64,000 nucleotides of DNA. Source: TMED88 sp964515335. GTDB taxonomy: Bacteria; Myxococcota_A; UBA9160; UBA4427. The stretch spans positions 1-64,000 of the forward strand of contig CAZETS010000005.1 of assembly GCA_964515335.1 (NCBI GenBank). Direction: 5' to 3'. The position numbers and the translations under genes are program-made. Under the pieces are notes generated by a model, which saw nothing but the letters and a program-made list of their open reading frames with translations, did not search any database and had not been told where the DNA came from. Positions 17,399 to 26,554 of the stretch are shown here, piece by piece (position 1 is the first letter of the stretch; every line of letters starts with the position of its first letter).

Positions 17399-17745
17399 TC
17401 GCCCGCGCTGAAGAAGTCGGCGCGGGGCTGACCGTTCGAGTCGTAGACGGCCTCGCAGAGATCCACGCGGTACTTCGAGACCTCGGCGCCTCTCAGGCCG
17501 TGACGGCCGAGCGTCCGAAGCATGGCCGCGTAGTGGGGGCCCGCGAAGTGGGCGGCGAGATCCGCCTCGCGGGTCCAGCACTCGAAGACGGCGACGCGGC
17601 CGGGGGAGGCCGGGTCGGCGGTCCAGCTGTAGGCCTCGCAGCCCGCCTGCGCGAGGGCGCCGTCGATGTGGGGACGGGCGGCGTCGAGGGCAGCCTCGCG
17701 TCGATCCGGATCGATCGCAATGGTGCCGGCGACGACGATCTTCAT
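17395..17745 (-). CDS. antibiotic biosynthesis monooxygenase (ABM)-family protein
   Basis: This 116-residue protein has the ferredoxin-like ABM/quinol monooxygenase fold pattern: a first strand MKIVVAGTIAIDP, the helix RREAALDAARPHIDGALAQ, then CEAYSWTADPASPGRVAVFECW and the HFAGPHYAAML segment. The DPASPGRVAVFECWTREADLAAH stretch is the part most like YgiN and ActVA-Orf6. Members act without cofactor on quinols or polyketides, but many are uncharacterised. The ATG at 17745 follows a GGGAG ribosome binding site. The gene overlaps the transporter gene by four bases and lies 153 bases after the lpxL-like gene. Confidence 0.8.
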   Translation of the reverse strand: MKIVVAGTIAIDPDRREAALDAARPHIDGALAQAGCEAYSWTADPASPGRVAVFECWTREADLAAHFAGPHYAAMLRTLGRHGLRGAEVSKYRVDLCEAVYDSNGQPRADFFSAGE

Positions 17746-17898
17746 GGACGAGCTCCCTTGCCGGCCGGCGCGCGCAGAGGATGCGGGCTCGCACCCGGCC
17801 GGGCGCCCGAGTCTACACGAGCCTCCGAGCCGCCATCGGCCATCCACCCGGCGCCGCTCGGTTCCGTTCCCGGAGACCGGCGGGGCCGGCCCCGCTCG

Positions 17899-18954
17899 TC
17901 ACGCCGTGCGTCGTCGTGGCGAGCCGGCGCGCAGCCGGTGCCGGACCCATCGCAAAGCGCCCGTCCGCGGCGGATACGGGTCGCTCTGCTCGATCTCCGC
18001 GGCGGGGGCGGGCGGCCGGGTCCGCCAACGGCGCTGCGACCACATCCACTGCTCGGGGTGGCGGCGCACCGCCGACTCGATGGAAGCGGTCATCCGCGCC
18101 ACGTTGCGCTCGAGCGCTGCGGCGAACTCGGCGCTCCGCGGATCGCCACTCGCGGACTCGAAGTCGAGGGGCGGCCCGGCCGACACGACGTGACGGGCCT
18201 CTTCGCCGACGCGGTGACCGAAGACCGGCACCACCGGCACGCCCCGCCGCATGGCGATCAGTGCCGGCGCCGAGCGCGTGCAGGCCAGGCGCGAAAAGAA
18301 TGGCACGAACACACCCTCGGCGGCCCGCGCGTTCTGGTCGAGCAGCACCACACCGATGCGCCCGTCGCGCAGCGCGCCCAGGAGCCGGCCGGCGGCGCGG
18401 GGCCCCATGCGGATCTCTTCGAGGTCACCGTCCCCGGCACCGCGCACGCGCGTCATCATGCGCGTGAGGCGCTCGTTGCCGAAACCTCGGTGGACGACGG
18501 TCAGCGGATAGCGGCGCGCGAGCGCCGCCGCATACAGGTCCCAGGTGCCGAAGTGTGCGCTCACCACGAGCACGCCACCGGTCGGCGAGTCGGCGATCGA
18601 CTGCTCGATGTGCTCGGCTGCGTCGAAACGCACGCCGTCGAGCACGGCCTCGCGGTGCGGCCCCTGCAGCAAAGCCAGCTCGGCGATTCCTCGGCCGAGG
18701 TTCGAGTAGGCGTCGCCAAGCAACCGCTCCCGATCCGCCACCGTCGCGTCGGGGAACGCGATGCCGAGGTTGATGCGCGACAGGTCGGTCGCCGTGCCGC
18801 CGAGCGAAGCGACGCGCCGGCCCCAGGCGCCGCCGATCGCCAGCGCGCGCTCGGGCTCGCGGGCCGCGAGTGCGTCGCGCACGAGCCGCACGGGCAGGAA
18901 CGACAGGGCGTCGCGCGTCGCGCTCGCCCGGTCCGAGGCGCCCTGCACGCTCAC
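17899..18954 (-). CDS. LpxL/HtrB-type lysophospholipid acyltransferase
   Basis: The 351-residue protein belongs to the lipid A late acyltransferase family, which moves acyl chains from acyl-ACP to a lipid at the inner membrane. The catalytic motif HFGTWD (H134, D139; HX4D) and the downstream blocks VLLDQNARAAEGVFVPFF and WMWSQRRWRTRP are characteristic. Unlike most LpxL proteins it has no clear N-terminal membrane anchor. It starts with GTG overlapping the folB stop (GTGA), so it belongs to the fatty acid operon. It may load the operon's product onto lipid A or another lipid; the acceptor is not known. Confidence 0.88.
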   Translation of the reverse strand: MSVQGASDRASATRDALSFLPVRLVRDALAAREPERALAIGGAWGRRVASLGGTATDLSRINLGIAFPDATVADRERLLGDAYSNLGRGIAELALLQGPHREAVLDGVRFDAAEHIEQSIADSPTGGVLVVSAHFGTWDLYAAALARRYPLTVVHRGFGNERLTRMMTRVRGAGDGDLEEIRMGPRAAGRLLGALRDGRIGVVLLDQNARAAEGVFVPFFSRLACTRSAPALIAMRRGVPVVPVFGHRVGEEARHVVSAGPPLDFESASGDPRSAEFAAALERNVARMTASIESAVRRHPEQWMWSQRRWRTRPPAPAAEIEQSDPYPPRTGALRWVRHRLRAGSPRRRTA

Positions 18955-19361
18955 GCCGGCCGGCGTCGCGTGAGGCGGACGCCCGTGCCCTCGACCGGTC
19001 CCGCGAGCGGCGCCGCCTTGCGCACGGTGACCGTGACGTGATCGATCGGGAAGCGCTCGAAGAGCGCCGAGGCGATGCGCTCGCCGAGTGCCTCGACGAG
19101 GCGGTGCTCGCCGCCGCCTGCCACTTCCTCGACCACCGCGTAGACGGCCCCGTAATCGATCGTGTCGGCGATGCGATCGCTCCGGCCCGCAGGCGCGAGC
19201 GAGCAGCCGAGCTCGAGGTCGATGCGCACGGGCCGGCGCATGCGGCGCTCGGCGGCCGTCACACCGAGCGCCGACGGCACCTGCACGCCCTCGAGGAGGA
19301 TCACGTCCGCTTCGGTCGCCCGTGCGGACCGGGATCCACTGTCGACCTCAGCTCGAGGCAT
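18951..19361 (-). CDS. folB: dihydroneopterin aldolase-family protein (FolB)
   Basis: FolB cleaves 7,8-dihydroneopterin to 6-hydroxymethyl-dihydropterin and glycolaldehyde in folate synthesis. The product shows the family pattern VILLEGVQVPSALGVTAAER at the N-terminus, then the DTIDYGAVYAVVEEV block and VTVTVRKAAPL near the C-terminus. The start at ATG 19361 overlaps the 3' end of the carboxylase gene by 14 bases; an in-frame ATG at 19385 is also possible. Its place between a carboxylase and an acyltransferase gene, with overlaps on both sides, is odd for a folate gene. No other folate gene is near. Confidence 0.82.
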   Translation of the reverse strand: MPRAEVDSGSRSARATEADVILLEGVQVPSALGVTAAERRMRRPVRIDLELGCSLAPAGRSDRIADTIDYGAVYAVVEEVAGGGEHRLVEALGERIASALFERFPIDHVTVTVRKAAPLAGPVEGTGVRLTRRRPA

Positions 19362-22300
19362 CGCCGCGACCGCGGGGCGTCGCATCGCTCGGCCCGGATC
19401 GGCCGATGCGCAGCGCGGCCTCGAGGGTGGCGATCAGCTGCTCGCGCATACGTCGCGGCTCGATGATGGCCGACAGCGACCCAACGTCGCGCGCTCGCTC
19501 GACGCTGTGGATGCGATCGAACTCCGCCGCCACCTCGCCCTGCTTCTCGAGCCGGACCTCCCGAAGCAGCGCGTCGAGCTCGGCGCGACCCTGGTCGGTG
19601 GGCTGGCCGCGCAGGCTCTGCTCCTTCTCGACGACGCGCGGATCGCGCACTGCCTGCGCGCGCACCTCGCGGGCGAACACCACCGAGGCCGCGGGGCCGC
19701 CGCCGATCACCGACGCGTACGAGCCGGTGAGCGCAGTCGCCTCGAGGCCGGGATTCAGCTCCTGCGAGAAAACCACGTAGGCGCCGCCGTGGTAGCGCGA
19801 TACCACGGTGAAGAGGATCGGACCCTCGAAGTTCACCACCGCGCGGGCGATCTCCGCCCCGTACTCGAGCTGCAGCTTGCGGAGCGACTCGGGGGAGCCG
19901 TCGAAGCCCGACAGGTTGGCGAGCACCACCACCGGGCGCACGCCGCTGGCCGCGTTGATGGCCCGAGCCACCTTCTTCGACGAGAACGGGAAGAGCGTGC
20001 CGCCGTTCCAGTCCTCCGGTCCGTCGTGGGGCCGGTAGCCGTCGCGCGGCAGCGTGTGACCCTCGATGCCGATCAGCGTGGTCGAAATGCCGCCGAGGTG
20101 CGCGTCCCACACGATGGCCGTCTCGCCGCCCACCATCCGCTTCCAACGCTCGAGGTGTCCGCCGTCCTCGTCGATCAGCGCCGACATCACGTTCCGCATC
20201 GCGAATGGCCGCTTGCGGCCGGGATTGGTCTCGTCGTCGAAGATCTCGCCGACGCTCGCGAACCCGAACGCGTCGTCCGGCGTCGCGAAGTCGCAGACCG
20301 AGCGGTGTCGGTCGTCCCCGCTCTCGCTGTGTCGCGGGCCCGGCTCGCCGGGCACCACGTACGAGTAGCGGTAGTGGTCGTAGAGGATGCGATAAGCGTC
20401 CGCGATGCCGATCGCGTAGTGCTGCGCCTCGCCGTTGGGGCCCATGATGCGCTCGTAGCCGCCGATCGCGAGCTCGTCCTCGGCCGAAACCGAGCCGGCC
20501 GCCTCGAGGGCGCGGCGGCCCGTCAGCACCATCGACGCCTCCTGGGTCATGATGAGCGTGCCGCGGGTGTGCATCAGCATGGTGGCGAGCGCGTCGAAGT
20601 AGGCCTGGGCGCCGATGTTGACGCCGCAGACGATCACGTTCACCTCGCCGCCCGCCTGGGTGAAGGTGACGATGCGGCGCACCACGCGCGCCGTGGCGTC
20701 GAGGTTCTCGGTGCCGCTGTCCATCGCGATGCGCGCGCCGCTCGACACGGCGACCCACTCGAGCGGCACCTGCATGCGCTCGGCCAGGTCGAAGGCAGCC
20801 ACCAGGCGGTCGCACTCGGGCGCCGCGAGCGCCCCCATGCCGATCGTCGGGTCGGAGAACGCCACGACGCGACGCATGCCCTCGGGCAGCTTCTCGGTCG
20901 GCGTCGAGATGACGCCGATCACCACGCCCGCGCGGTTCTCCCCGTAGGCCCGCCCGGCCACGCTGATCGCGGTCGGGACATCCACCTCGGGATCGAGATC
21001 GTACTCCTCGAAGGTGCCGGTCGGCAGCGCGCTGACGGCCCGGTCGGGTGCACGCTCGACCAGGTTTCGATCTTCCGAGGTCAGGAGCTTCACCACCTCG
21101 TAGGGGTACGGCTGCCGGCTCCGCCGCGCGGCCATCACGCGCCGCTCGTAGTCGCCGGCGGGCTCGAGGGGATCTCGATGCGGCTCGCGCATCGAGATCT
21201 CCATCTGCTCGCCGGTGTCGAGGATCTCGATCTCGCGGGTTCGCGCCGGGGCGTCGGGCTCGGCCGGGTCGAGGAGATTCAGCCGTACGATCACCTTGTC
21301 GAGACCGAGGTGCCGCGTTGCGGGGGCGAGCCGGCGGGACACCTCCTCGATGGATTCGTCGTCGAGGTAGACGGGCGGGGCGACGAACACCGCGATGCGG
21401 TTCCACTGCAGCCGGCGGCGCGCATCGCGCACCTGCAGGATGCCGCGCAGGCTGCGCGTCGCCCGGTGGAAGACCCGCTCGAAGCCGGGCAGGTGGTTCG
21501 AGAGCTCCGGGCCCGCCTCCGAGGCGCGGTCGCGCATGTCGGCAAGCACGAACACGCGCTCGTCGCCCGGCATCCCGATCGCGCGGCCGTGGAACGAATA
21601 GACGCCCTCCTCGGCGGGGATCCGCTCGAGCTCGAAGTTCGAGTAGCGATCGAGGTCGATGCGAGCGGCCGTCTCGGGGTGCAGGTCGTAGTACTGCCGG
21701 AGCACCACACCGCCCGACACGCGGTCCCAGGTCTTGAAGACGTGATCGATCCCGCCCTCCTCGCCGAGCAGGCCGAGCGTGAACCGGCAGTCGGGGCCGT
21801 CGCGGCCGAGCAGCGGCTCGAGGTCGGCGCGCACCGCCTCGAAGTCGATCTCCTCGCCGGGCGGCACGGCGAGCTCGAGGGCGTGCAGCCGCGTTCCGGG
21901 CTCGAGTTCGACGATCCGGCGCGCGGCGCGACACAGGCGCTCCGCAGAGTCGAGCAGGTCGCCGGCGTGAGCCGCCCCGACCATCACGAGCCCCGCCTCC
22001 GGATACTCGACGCAGTGGATGCGGGCAGTGTCGACGACCGCCGCGCGGAAGACGCTCGGAACCCGGGGCGAGTAGCGGCGCTGGGTGTGGGCGGCGAGCG
22101 CGATCTCGCGCCGCGTGACGTCGTCGGAGCTGATCCACTGCCCGACCCGGTCGAAGACCGCGCGCGGCGCCGCCGCCACCTCGAGCAGCACGCTCGTGGG
22201 CGGCACCGTGATCTCGTGCTCGGCCTCGGCGATCCACCGCTCGACCTCTCCGGAGACCCGCGCCGCCCGCCCCTCGATGCCGGGACGCAGGTGCGTCACG

Positions 22301-25023
22301 TAGGCGGCCTCGAGGGCGGCGTCGGCGACGGCGTCGCTGACCTGCGGCCGCAGCCGGGCGATCCGCGCGAGTGCGGTCGCCAGCGGAGCCTCGGTCTGGA
22401 GATCGATGCCCGCCTTGGCGAGGTCGGCGACGCGGCGAAGCATCGCCAGCACCAGTCGGTAGCGAAGCCCCGTCTCGCGTTGGGCGGACAGCATCCGAAG
22501 CACCGCGCGCAAGAGCCGGCCGCTCGGCGTGAGATCGCGCACGCCGTACTGCGCGAGTGCGCGACCCACCAGGTCGAGGAACTCCTGCTCGATGCCCGCC
22601 CCCTCGGCGCGCACGCGCCGCACGTACATGCGGAAGCGCGCGTCGTTGGACGGTCCGAGCTCACCCGACACCGAGGCTCGTGGCGCGCGGATGAAGACCT
22701 CCTCGAGGTCGACGAAGGTCTGCAACTCGTGACGAATCTCGGCGAGCTCCCGGCGGAAGCTCTCGGACAGATCGGGCGGGATCGGCGCCTCGAGAAAGTC
22801 GACCAGCCGATCGCCACGGGAGGGGTTGGCGTCGTAGCCGAGGATCAGCCGCCGCACCTCCTCGCGCACCGTGTCGATAGCCGCCCGGCGCGCCGTCAGG
22901 TCGGCGCCGTTCGCGGCGACGAGGTCGGGGATGCCGAGCGGACCGTCGCTCGACGGCGCGAACAGCACCGCGAGCGGGTCGACCTGGTCGGGAAGCGCGA
23001 GCCGCCGCGAGGGCACGCCGCCTTCGCCGCCCTCTGCGCCCGGGTCGATGACGAGCAGCACCTCGCCGGCCGCCACCTGCTGGCCGCTGTGCACGCGCAC
23101 CTCGCGCACCACGCCCGAGACCGGCGCCTGGAAGCCGATCTCCATCTTCATGGCCTCGACGAGACCGAGCGACTGCCCGGCCTGCACGGTGTCGCCGACC
23201 GCCACGTGCACCGCCACCACCATGGCGGGCGTGCCCGAGCGCACCTGGCCCGCGGTCTGCAGCCCGTACGCGTAGGGGCTGCCGTCGACCTCGAGCCGCA
23301 TGCCCAGGTCGGAGGCGTCGTACTCGATGCGGCGCACGCGATCGTCGATGATCAGGCGCGCCTGGTGGTGACCCTCCTCGCGCATCTCGGCGCCGACCGC
23401 GCGGCCCTCGAGGTGCACCCGATAGCGCCAGGCGCCGATCGCGTAGACGGTGAGCTCGTATCCCTCGCCCTCGTAGGTGAGGTCGATCTGCTGCCCCTCG
23501 GCGGGCGGGATCGACGCGCGGGAGAGCGCACCGGGGTCGGCGTAGAAGGTGTCGCGCGCCCGGGCGCGGCCGCGTTGATAGGCGATGATGGCGGCCGCCA
23601 CGAAGGCGTCGCGCTCCTCGGCGACGTCGCACAGCCGCGCGGTATCGCGCTCCTCGTTCCAGCGATCGAGCCAGGTGGTGTCGACGGGCCCGCTGCGGAA
23701 CGCCTCGGCGCCGAGCAGCTCGATCAGGTAGCCCTTGTTGCTGGCGCCGCCCTCCACGACCAGCTCGAAGTCGCGCAGCGCGCACTCGAGCCGGGCCCGC
23801 GCCTCCTCGCGGTCGTCGCCGGTGGCGATCACCTTGGCGATCAGCGAATCGAAGTCCGACGAGACCGAGGTGCCCGAGGTCACCCCCGAGTCGATGCGAA
23901 TCCGCGGGCCGAGTGCCGGGTCGAACCGCGCGACGAAGCCCGGCGACGGCAGGAAGCCCTGGTCGGGATCCTCGGCGCAGACGCGCGCTTCGATGGCCAC
24001 GCCGCGCTCGACCACCTCGACGTCGGCGATCGATTCGCCGCGTGCGATGCGGACCTGCAGCTGCACGAGGTCGACACCGGTGATCTCCTCGGTGATGCCG
24101 TGCTCGACCTGCAGGCGCGGGTTCACCTCGAGGAAGAAGAACTCGCTGCCGCCGAGCAGGAACTCGACGGTGCCGACGCCCGTGTAGCCGACCTGGGTGG
24201 CCATCTCGACGGCCGAGCGCTCGAGCGCTTCGCGCACGGCGGGGTCGAGACCGGGGGGCGGCGCCTCCTCGAGCACCTTCTGGTGTCGGCGCTGCACCGA
24301 GCAGTCGCGGCTGCCAACGGCGGTCACGTGGCCGTGCCGATCGGCGGCGATCTGCACCTCGATGTGGCGTCCGCCGGTCACCATCTTCTCGACGAAGAGG
24401 GCGCCGTTGCCGAACGCCCCCTCGGCCTCGGCGGCCGCCGAGCGGAAGGCCTCCTCGATCTCGGCCTCCTCGCGGACGATGCGAATGCCGCGCCCGCCCC
24501 CGCCCGCCGTCGCCTTGATGACCACCGGGTAACCGATGCGCGCTGCGTGGCGGCGCGCCTCGGCGGCATCGGCGAGCGCGCCGCCGCTCCACGGCGTGAC
24601 GGGGACGCCCGCCTTCTCGGCGAGCTGCTTCGAGGTGATCTTGTCGCCGAGCCGGCGCATCGCGTCGGCGGACGGGCCGAGGAAGCGGATCCCCTCGGCG
24701 GCCAGACGATCGACGAACAGCGGGTCCTCGGCGACGAACCCCCAGCCCGGCCAGACAGCGTCGGCCTCGACCTGGCGCAGCGCCGTCAGCAGACGCGCGT
24801 GATCGAGATACGCGGCAACCGCGCCGCCGTCGCTCGGCAGCTCGATGGCGCGATCGGCGTGCCGCACGAAGGGCGCATCGCGATCGGGCCGCGTGTAGAG
24901 GGCCACCACCTCCATCGAGCTGCCCTCGACGGCGCGCAGTGCCTTGACGGCGCGAATGCAGCGCAGCGCGGGCTCGCCGCGATTCACGATGGCGAGTCGC
25001 CGGATCTCGTCCCGGGCCGTCAC
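19348..25023 (-). CDS. single-chain multidomain acetyl-CoA carboxylase of eukaryotic-like architecture
   Basis: This 1891-residue protein carries all parts of acetyl-CoA carboxylase on one chain. Biotin carboxylase comes first (about 5-450): K170, the ATP-grasp loop GGGGRG (174-179) and EVNPRLQVEH (299-308). A linker precedes the biotin carrier, with biotin lysine K626 in EAMKMEI. A helical central region (about 700-1300) follows; WNRIAVFVAPPV near 1207-1218 recalls the eukaryotic AC domain. The carboxyltransferase (about 1310-1840) has GGYERIMGPNGEAQHYA, LGGISTTLIGIEG and VVLANLSGFDG, each with a counterpart in eukaryotic ACC. It makes malonyl-CoA by inference; another acyl-CoA is possible. 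The GTG start at 25023 overlaps the PPTase stop (GTGA). It sits within a complete fatty acid synthase operon. Confidence 0.9.
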   Translation of the reverse strand: MTARDEIRRLAIVNRGEPALRCIRAVKALRAVEGSSMEVVALYTRPDRDAPFVRHADRAIELPSDGGAVAAYLDHARLLTALRQVEADAVWPGWGFVAEDPLFVDRLAAEGIRFLGPSADAMRRLGDKITSKQLAEKAGVPVTPWSGGALADAAEARRHAARIGYPVVIKATAGGGGRGIRIVREEAEIEEAFRSAAAEAEGAFGNGALFVEKMVTGGRHIEVQIAADRHGHVTAVGSRDCSVQRRHQKVLEEAPPPGLDPAVREALERSAVEMATQVGYTGVGTVEFLLGGSEFFFLEVNPRLQVEHGITEEITGVDLVQLQVRIARGESIADVEVVERGVAIEARVCAEDPDQGFLPSPGFVARFDPALGPRIRIDSGVTSGTSVSSDFDSLIAKVIATGDDREEARARLECALRDFELVVEGGASNKGYLIELLGAEAFRSGPVDTTWLDRWNEERDTARLCDVAEERDAFVAAAIIAYQRGRARARDTFYADPGALSRASIPPAEGQQIDLTYEGEGYELTVYAIGAWRYRVHLEGRAVGAEMREEGHHQARLIIDDRVRRIEYDASDLGMRLEVDGSPYAYGLQTAGQVRSGTPAMVVAVHVAVGDTVQAGQSLGLVEAMKMEIGFQAPVSGVVREVRVHSGQQVAAGEVLLVIDPGAEGGEGGVPSRRLALPDQVDPLAVLFAPSSDGPLGIPDLVAANGADLTARRAAIDTVREEVRRLILGYDANPSRGDRLVDFLEAPIPPDLSESFRRELAEIRHELQTFVDLEEVFIRAPRASVSGELGPSNDARFRMYVRRVRAEGAGIEQEFLDLVGRALAQYGVRDLTPSGRLLRAVLRMLSAQRETGLRYRLVLAMLRRVADLAKAGIDLQTEAPLATALARIARLRPQVSDAVADAALEAAYVTHLRPGIEGRAARVSGEVERWIAEAEHEITVPPTSVLLEVAAAPRAVFDRVGQWISSDDVTRREIALAAHTQRRYSPRVPSVFRAAVVDTARIHCVEYPEAGLVMVGAAHAGDLLDSAERLCRAARRIVELEPGTRLHALELAVPPGEEIDFEAVRADLEPLLGRDGPDCRFTLGLLGEEGGIDHVFKTWDRVSGGVVLRQYYDLHPETAARIDLDRYSNFELERIPAEEGVYSFHGRAIGMPGDERVFVLADMRDRASEAGPELSNHLPGFERVFHRATRSLRGILQVRDARRRLQWNRIAVFVAPPVYLDDESIEEVSRRLAPATRHLGLDKVIVRLNLLDPAEPDAPARTREIEILDTGEQMEISMREPHRDPLEPAGDYERRVMAARRSRQPYPYEVVKLLTSEDRNLVERAPDRAVSALPTGTFEEYDLDPEVDVPTAISVAGRAYGENRAGVVIGVISTPTEKLPEGMRRVVAFSDPTIGMGALAAPECDRLVAAFDLAERMQVPLEWVAVSSGARIAMDSGTENLDATARVVRRIVTFTQAGGEVNVIVCGVNIGAQAYFDALATMLMHTRGTLIMTQEASMVLTGRRALEAAGSVSAEDELAIGGYERIMGPNGEAQHYAIGIADAYRILYDHYRYSYVVPGEPGPRHSESGDDRHRSVCDFATPDDAFGFASVGEIFDDETNPGRKRPFAMRNVMSALIDEDGGHLERWKRMVGGETAIVWDAHLGGISTTLIGIEGHTLPRDGYRPHDGPEDWNGGTLFPFSSKKVARAINAASGVRPVVVLANLSGFDGSPESLRKLQLEYGAEIARAVVNFEGPILFTVVSRYHGGAYVVFSQELNPGLEATALTGSYASVIGGGPAASVVFAREVRAQAVRDPRVVEKEQSLRGQPTDQGRAELDALLREVRLEKQGEVAAEFDRIHSVERARDVGSLSAIIEPRRMREQLIATLEAALRIGRSGPSDATPRGRGDASS

Positions 25024-25688
25024 GAGGCGAGCCTCGCGGGCGTGTGTGCGGCCGGCAGCCGGCACGCGAAGGCGACCAGCCCGCCGTGGTGGGACAGCGA
25101 AAGGTCGGCGCCGCTGGGCGCCCGGTCGAGGAGCAGCTCGGGGATGCGTCCGCGCTTCGCGATGGCGAGGCGCGTCACCGCGACCCCCAGACGGTCGGCG
25201 AGGCGCTCCCGGGCGAGTCGGCGCGCCGCCGCGCTGTGCACGGCGGGCGTGAGCGGGGCGTCGGGCCCGGCGGCGAGGCGCTCGAATCCGTGGACGAGGC
25301 CCGCCGGTCCCTCGTCGGACCAGGTCGCGATGGCGTGCACGGCGCCGTCCGCGCACGTGATCGAGAGCGCGACGCGGTGGTCGCCGTGAACCACCCCGCC
25401 GGCCCGCGAGGTCGGTGCGGCGCCGCGCTCCAGCCAGGTGTCGGGCTCGGCCGCGAGGTCGACCCGAAAGCGCACCGGAGAGAAGGCCGTGTCCGGGTCG
25501 CGCTTCTTCACGAGCTTGTAGGCGGCCTCCTTGGCGGCCCAGTGACACCAGCGCTCGCGGCAGGGATCGGCCGCGCCACGAATCGCGACGCGCTCTTCGG
25601 GCCGGCACACGCGCGCGTCGAAGCGCTCGCGGGGCCGACGCGGATCCGCGTCGCGATCGCGCAGGTCGACGATGTCATTGCCCACCAT
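25020..25688 (-). CDS. 4'-phosphopantetheinyl transferase superfamily protein
   Basis: PPTases attach the phosphopantetheine arm to carrier proteins. The 222-residue product starts with the family motif MVGNDIVDLRD (metal-binding aspartates D5 and D8) and has WCHWAAKEAAYKL at residues 47-59 (K53, E54), which matches WxxKEA. A second region from about residue 150 resembles another half-domain ending in DLSLSHHGGLVAFA, as in two-domain PPTases. The ATG at 25688 overlaps the upstream acyltransferase gene by 14 bases. Its place two genes after the acyl carrier protein gene suggests that it activates that carrier. Confidence 0.85.
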   Translation of the reverse strand: MVGNDIVDLRDRDADPRRPRERFDARVCRPEERVAIRGAADPCRERWCHWAAKEAAYKLVKKRDPDTAFSPVRFRVDLAAEPDTWLERGAAPTSRAGGVVHGDHRVALSITCADGAVHAIATWSDEGPAGLVHGFERLAAGPDAPLTPAVHSAAARRLARERLADRLGVAVTRLAIAKRGRIPELLLDRAPSGADLSLSHHGGLVAFACRLPAAHTPARLAS

Positions 25689-26469
25689 CGACAGCCTCCG
25701 GCGACTCCGCGCAGGCACCCCGTGCGCGGAAGTGCTCGTCCTCCATGCGGGCGAGCTGAGCGAGCACTTGATTGGCGAGGTCGCGCGAGCGGCGCGCGCC
25801 GCGCGCGTCGGACTTGGGCTCGATACACGAGACCGACACGCGGATCGTGTCGCCGCGCGCCGGGTAATCGCTCCAGCTCGCCTGTGCGTCGCCGCGCATG
25901 TACACACAGGCCACTCGACACCCCTCCACGGAGCCGACGACGCGCCCGACCCCCCAGGCCGCGTTGTCGACCGACACACGGCCCGAACGACTGCGCCCAC
26001 CCTCCGGAAACAGCAACGCGATCTCACCGCGCTCGAGCACGTAGCGGATCCGGTCGAGCACCTCGGCGACGTCCTCGCGGCTGCCGCCGCGCCGGATCGG
26101 AATGCACTTCGCGAGATAGACGAGCACGCGCATCGCAGCGGTCCGCGCGAAGTTCGCTTCCTCGGGCGTGTTCCAGGGCAGGGCGTCGAAGTCCACCACG
26201 TACCGCCAGCTCGGCCCGATCGCCCAGGCGATCAGAAACGAGTCGATCAGCGTGAGGTGGTTGGCGCAGATCAGCAGCGGCGCGCCCGACGCGGCCCGGA
26301 TGCGCGCAAAGGCGCGCCGCGTCGCGGCGACGTCGGCGATCCGGTAGCCGAGCACGAAGCGCAGCACGAGCGCCGCGGCCGGCACCCAGATCGGCGCGAC
26401 CAGCCAGCCGACGGCCCGCTGCACGCGGTGCCGCCGCTCGAGGGCGGCCGCCACCGGGATCGGCGTCAT
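25675..26469 (-). CDS. PlsC-like 1-acyl-glycerophosphate-type acyltransferase
   Basis: The 264-residue protein has the glycerolipid acyltransferase motifs: CANHLTLID (H71, D76; HX4D) and LLFPEGGRSRSG (residues 152-163), plus an N-terminal hydrophobic region (about 17-42) for membrane binding. Members transfer acyl groups from acyl-ACP or acyl-CoA to lysophosphatidate or related alcohols. I chose the ATG at 26469, close to the membrane segment; the frame is open to 26523. As it lies next to the operon's own carrier protein, it probably uses acyl-ACP made by this operon, though the acceptor is unknown. Confidence 0.87.
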   Translation of the reverse strand: MTPIPVAAALERRHRVQRAVGWLVAPIWVPAAALVLRFVLGYRIADVAATRRAFARIRAASGAPLLICANHLTLIDSFLIAWAIGPSWRYVVDFDALPWNTPEEANFARTAAMRVLVYLAKCIPIRRGGSREDVAEVLDRIRYVLERGEIALLFPEGGRSRSGRVSVDNAAWGVGRVVGSVEGCRVACVYMRGDAQASWSDYPARGDTIRVSVSCIEPKSDARGARRSRDLANQVLAQLARMEDEHFRARGACAESPEAVDGGQ

Positions 26470-26554
26470 GGCGTCGACCCGGGTCACGGCAGGCTCGGCG
26501 CGATCGGCTCGGGGGCGAGACACGGCGCTGCCCGGCGGAGGCGCGAAGCCTCGT

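Noticed and set aside
19162..25389. 2075-codon open frame on the plus strand opposite the carboxylase gene
   Set aside because: Its protein is low-complexity Arg/His/Ala/Val sequence without domains; it is a shadow produced by high GC third positions of the real gene on the other strand.
25024..25608. N-terminal extension of the carboxylase to 25608
   Set aside because: This part overlaps the PPTase gene and is Arg-rich shadow sequence; the biotin carboxylase domain starts right after the GTG at 25023.
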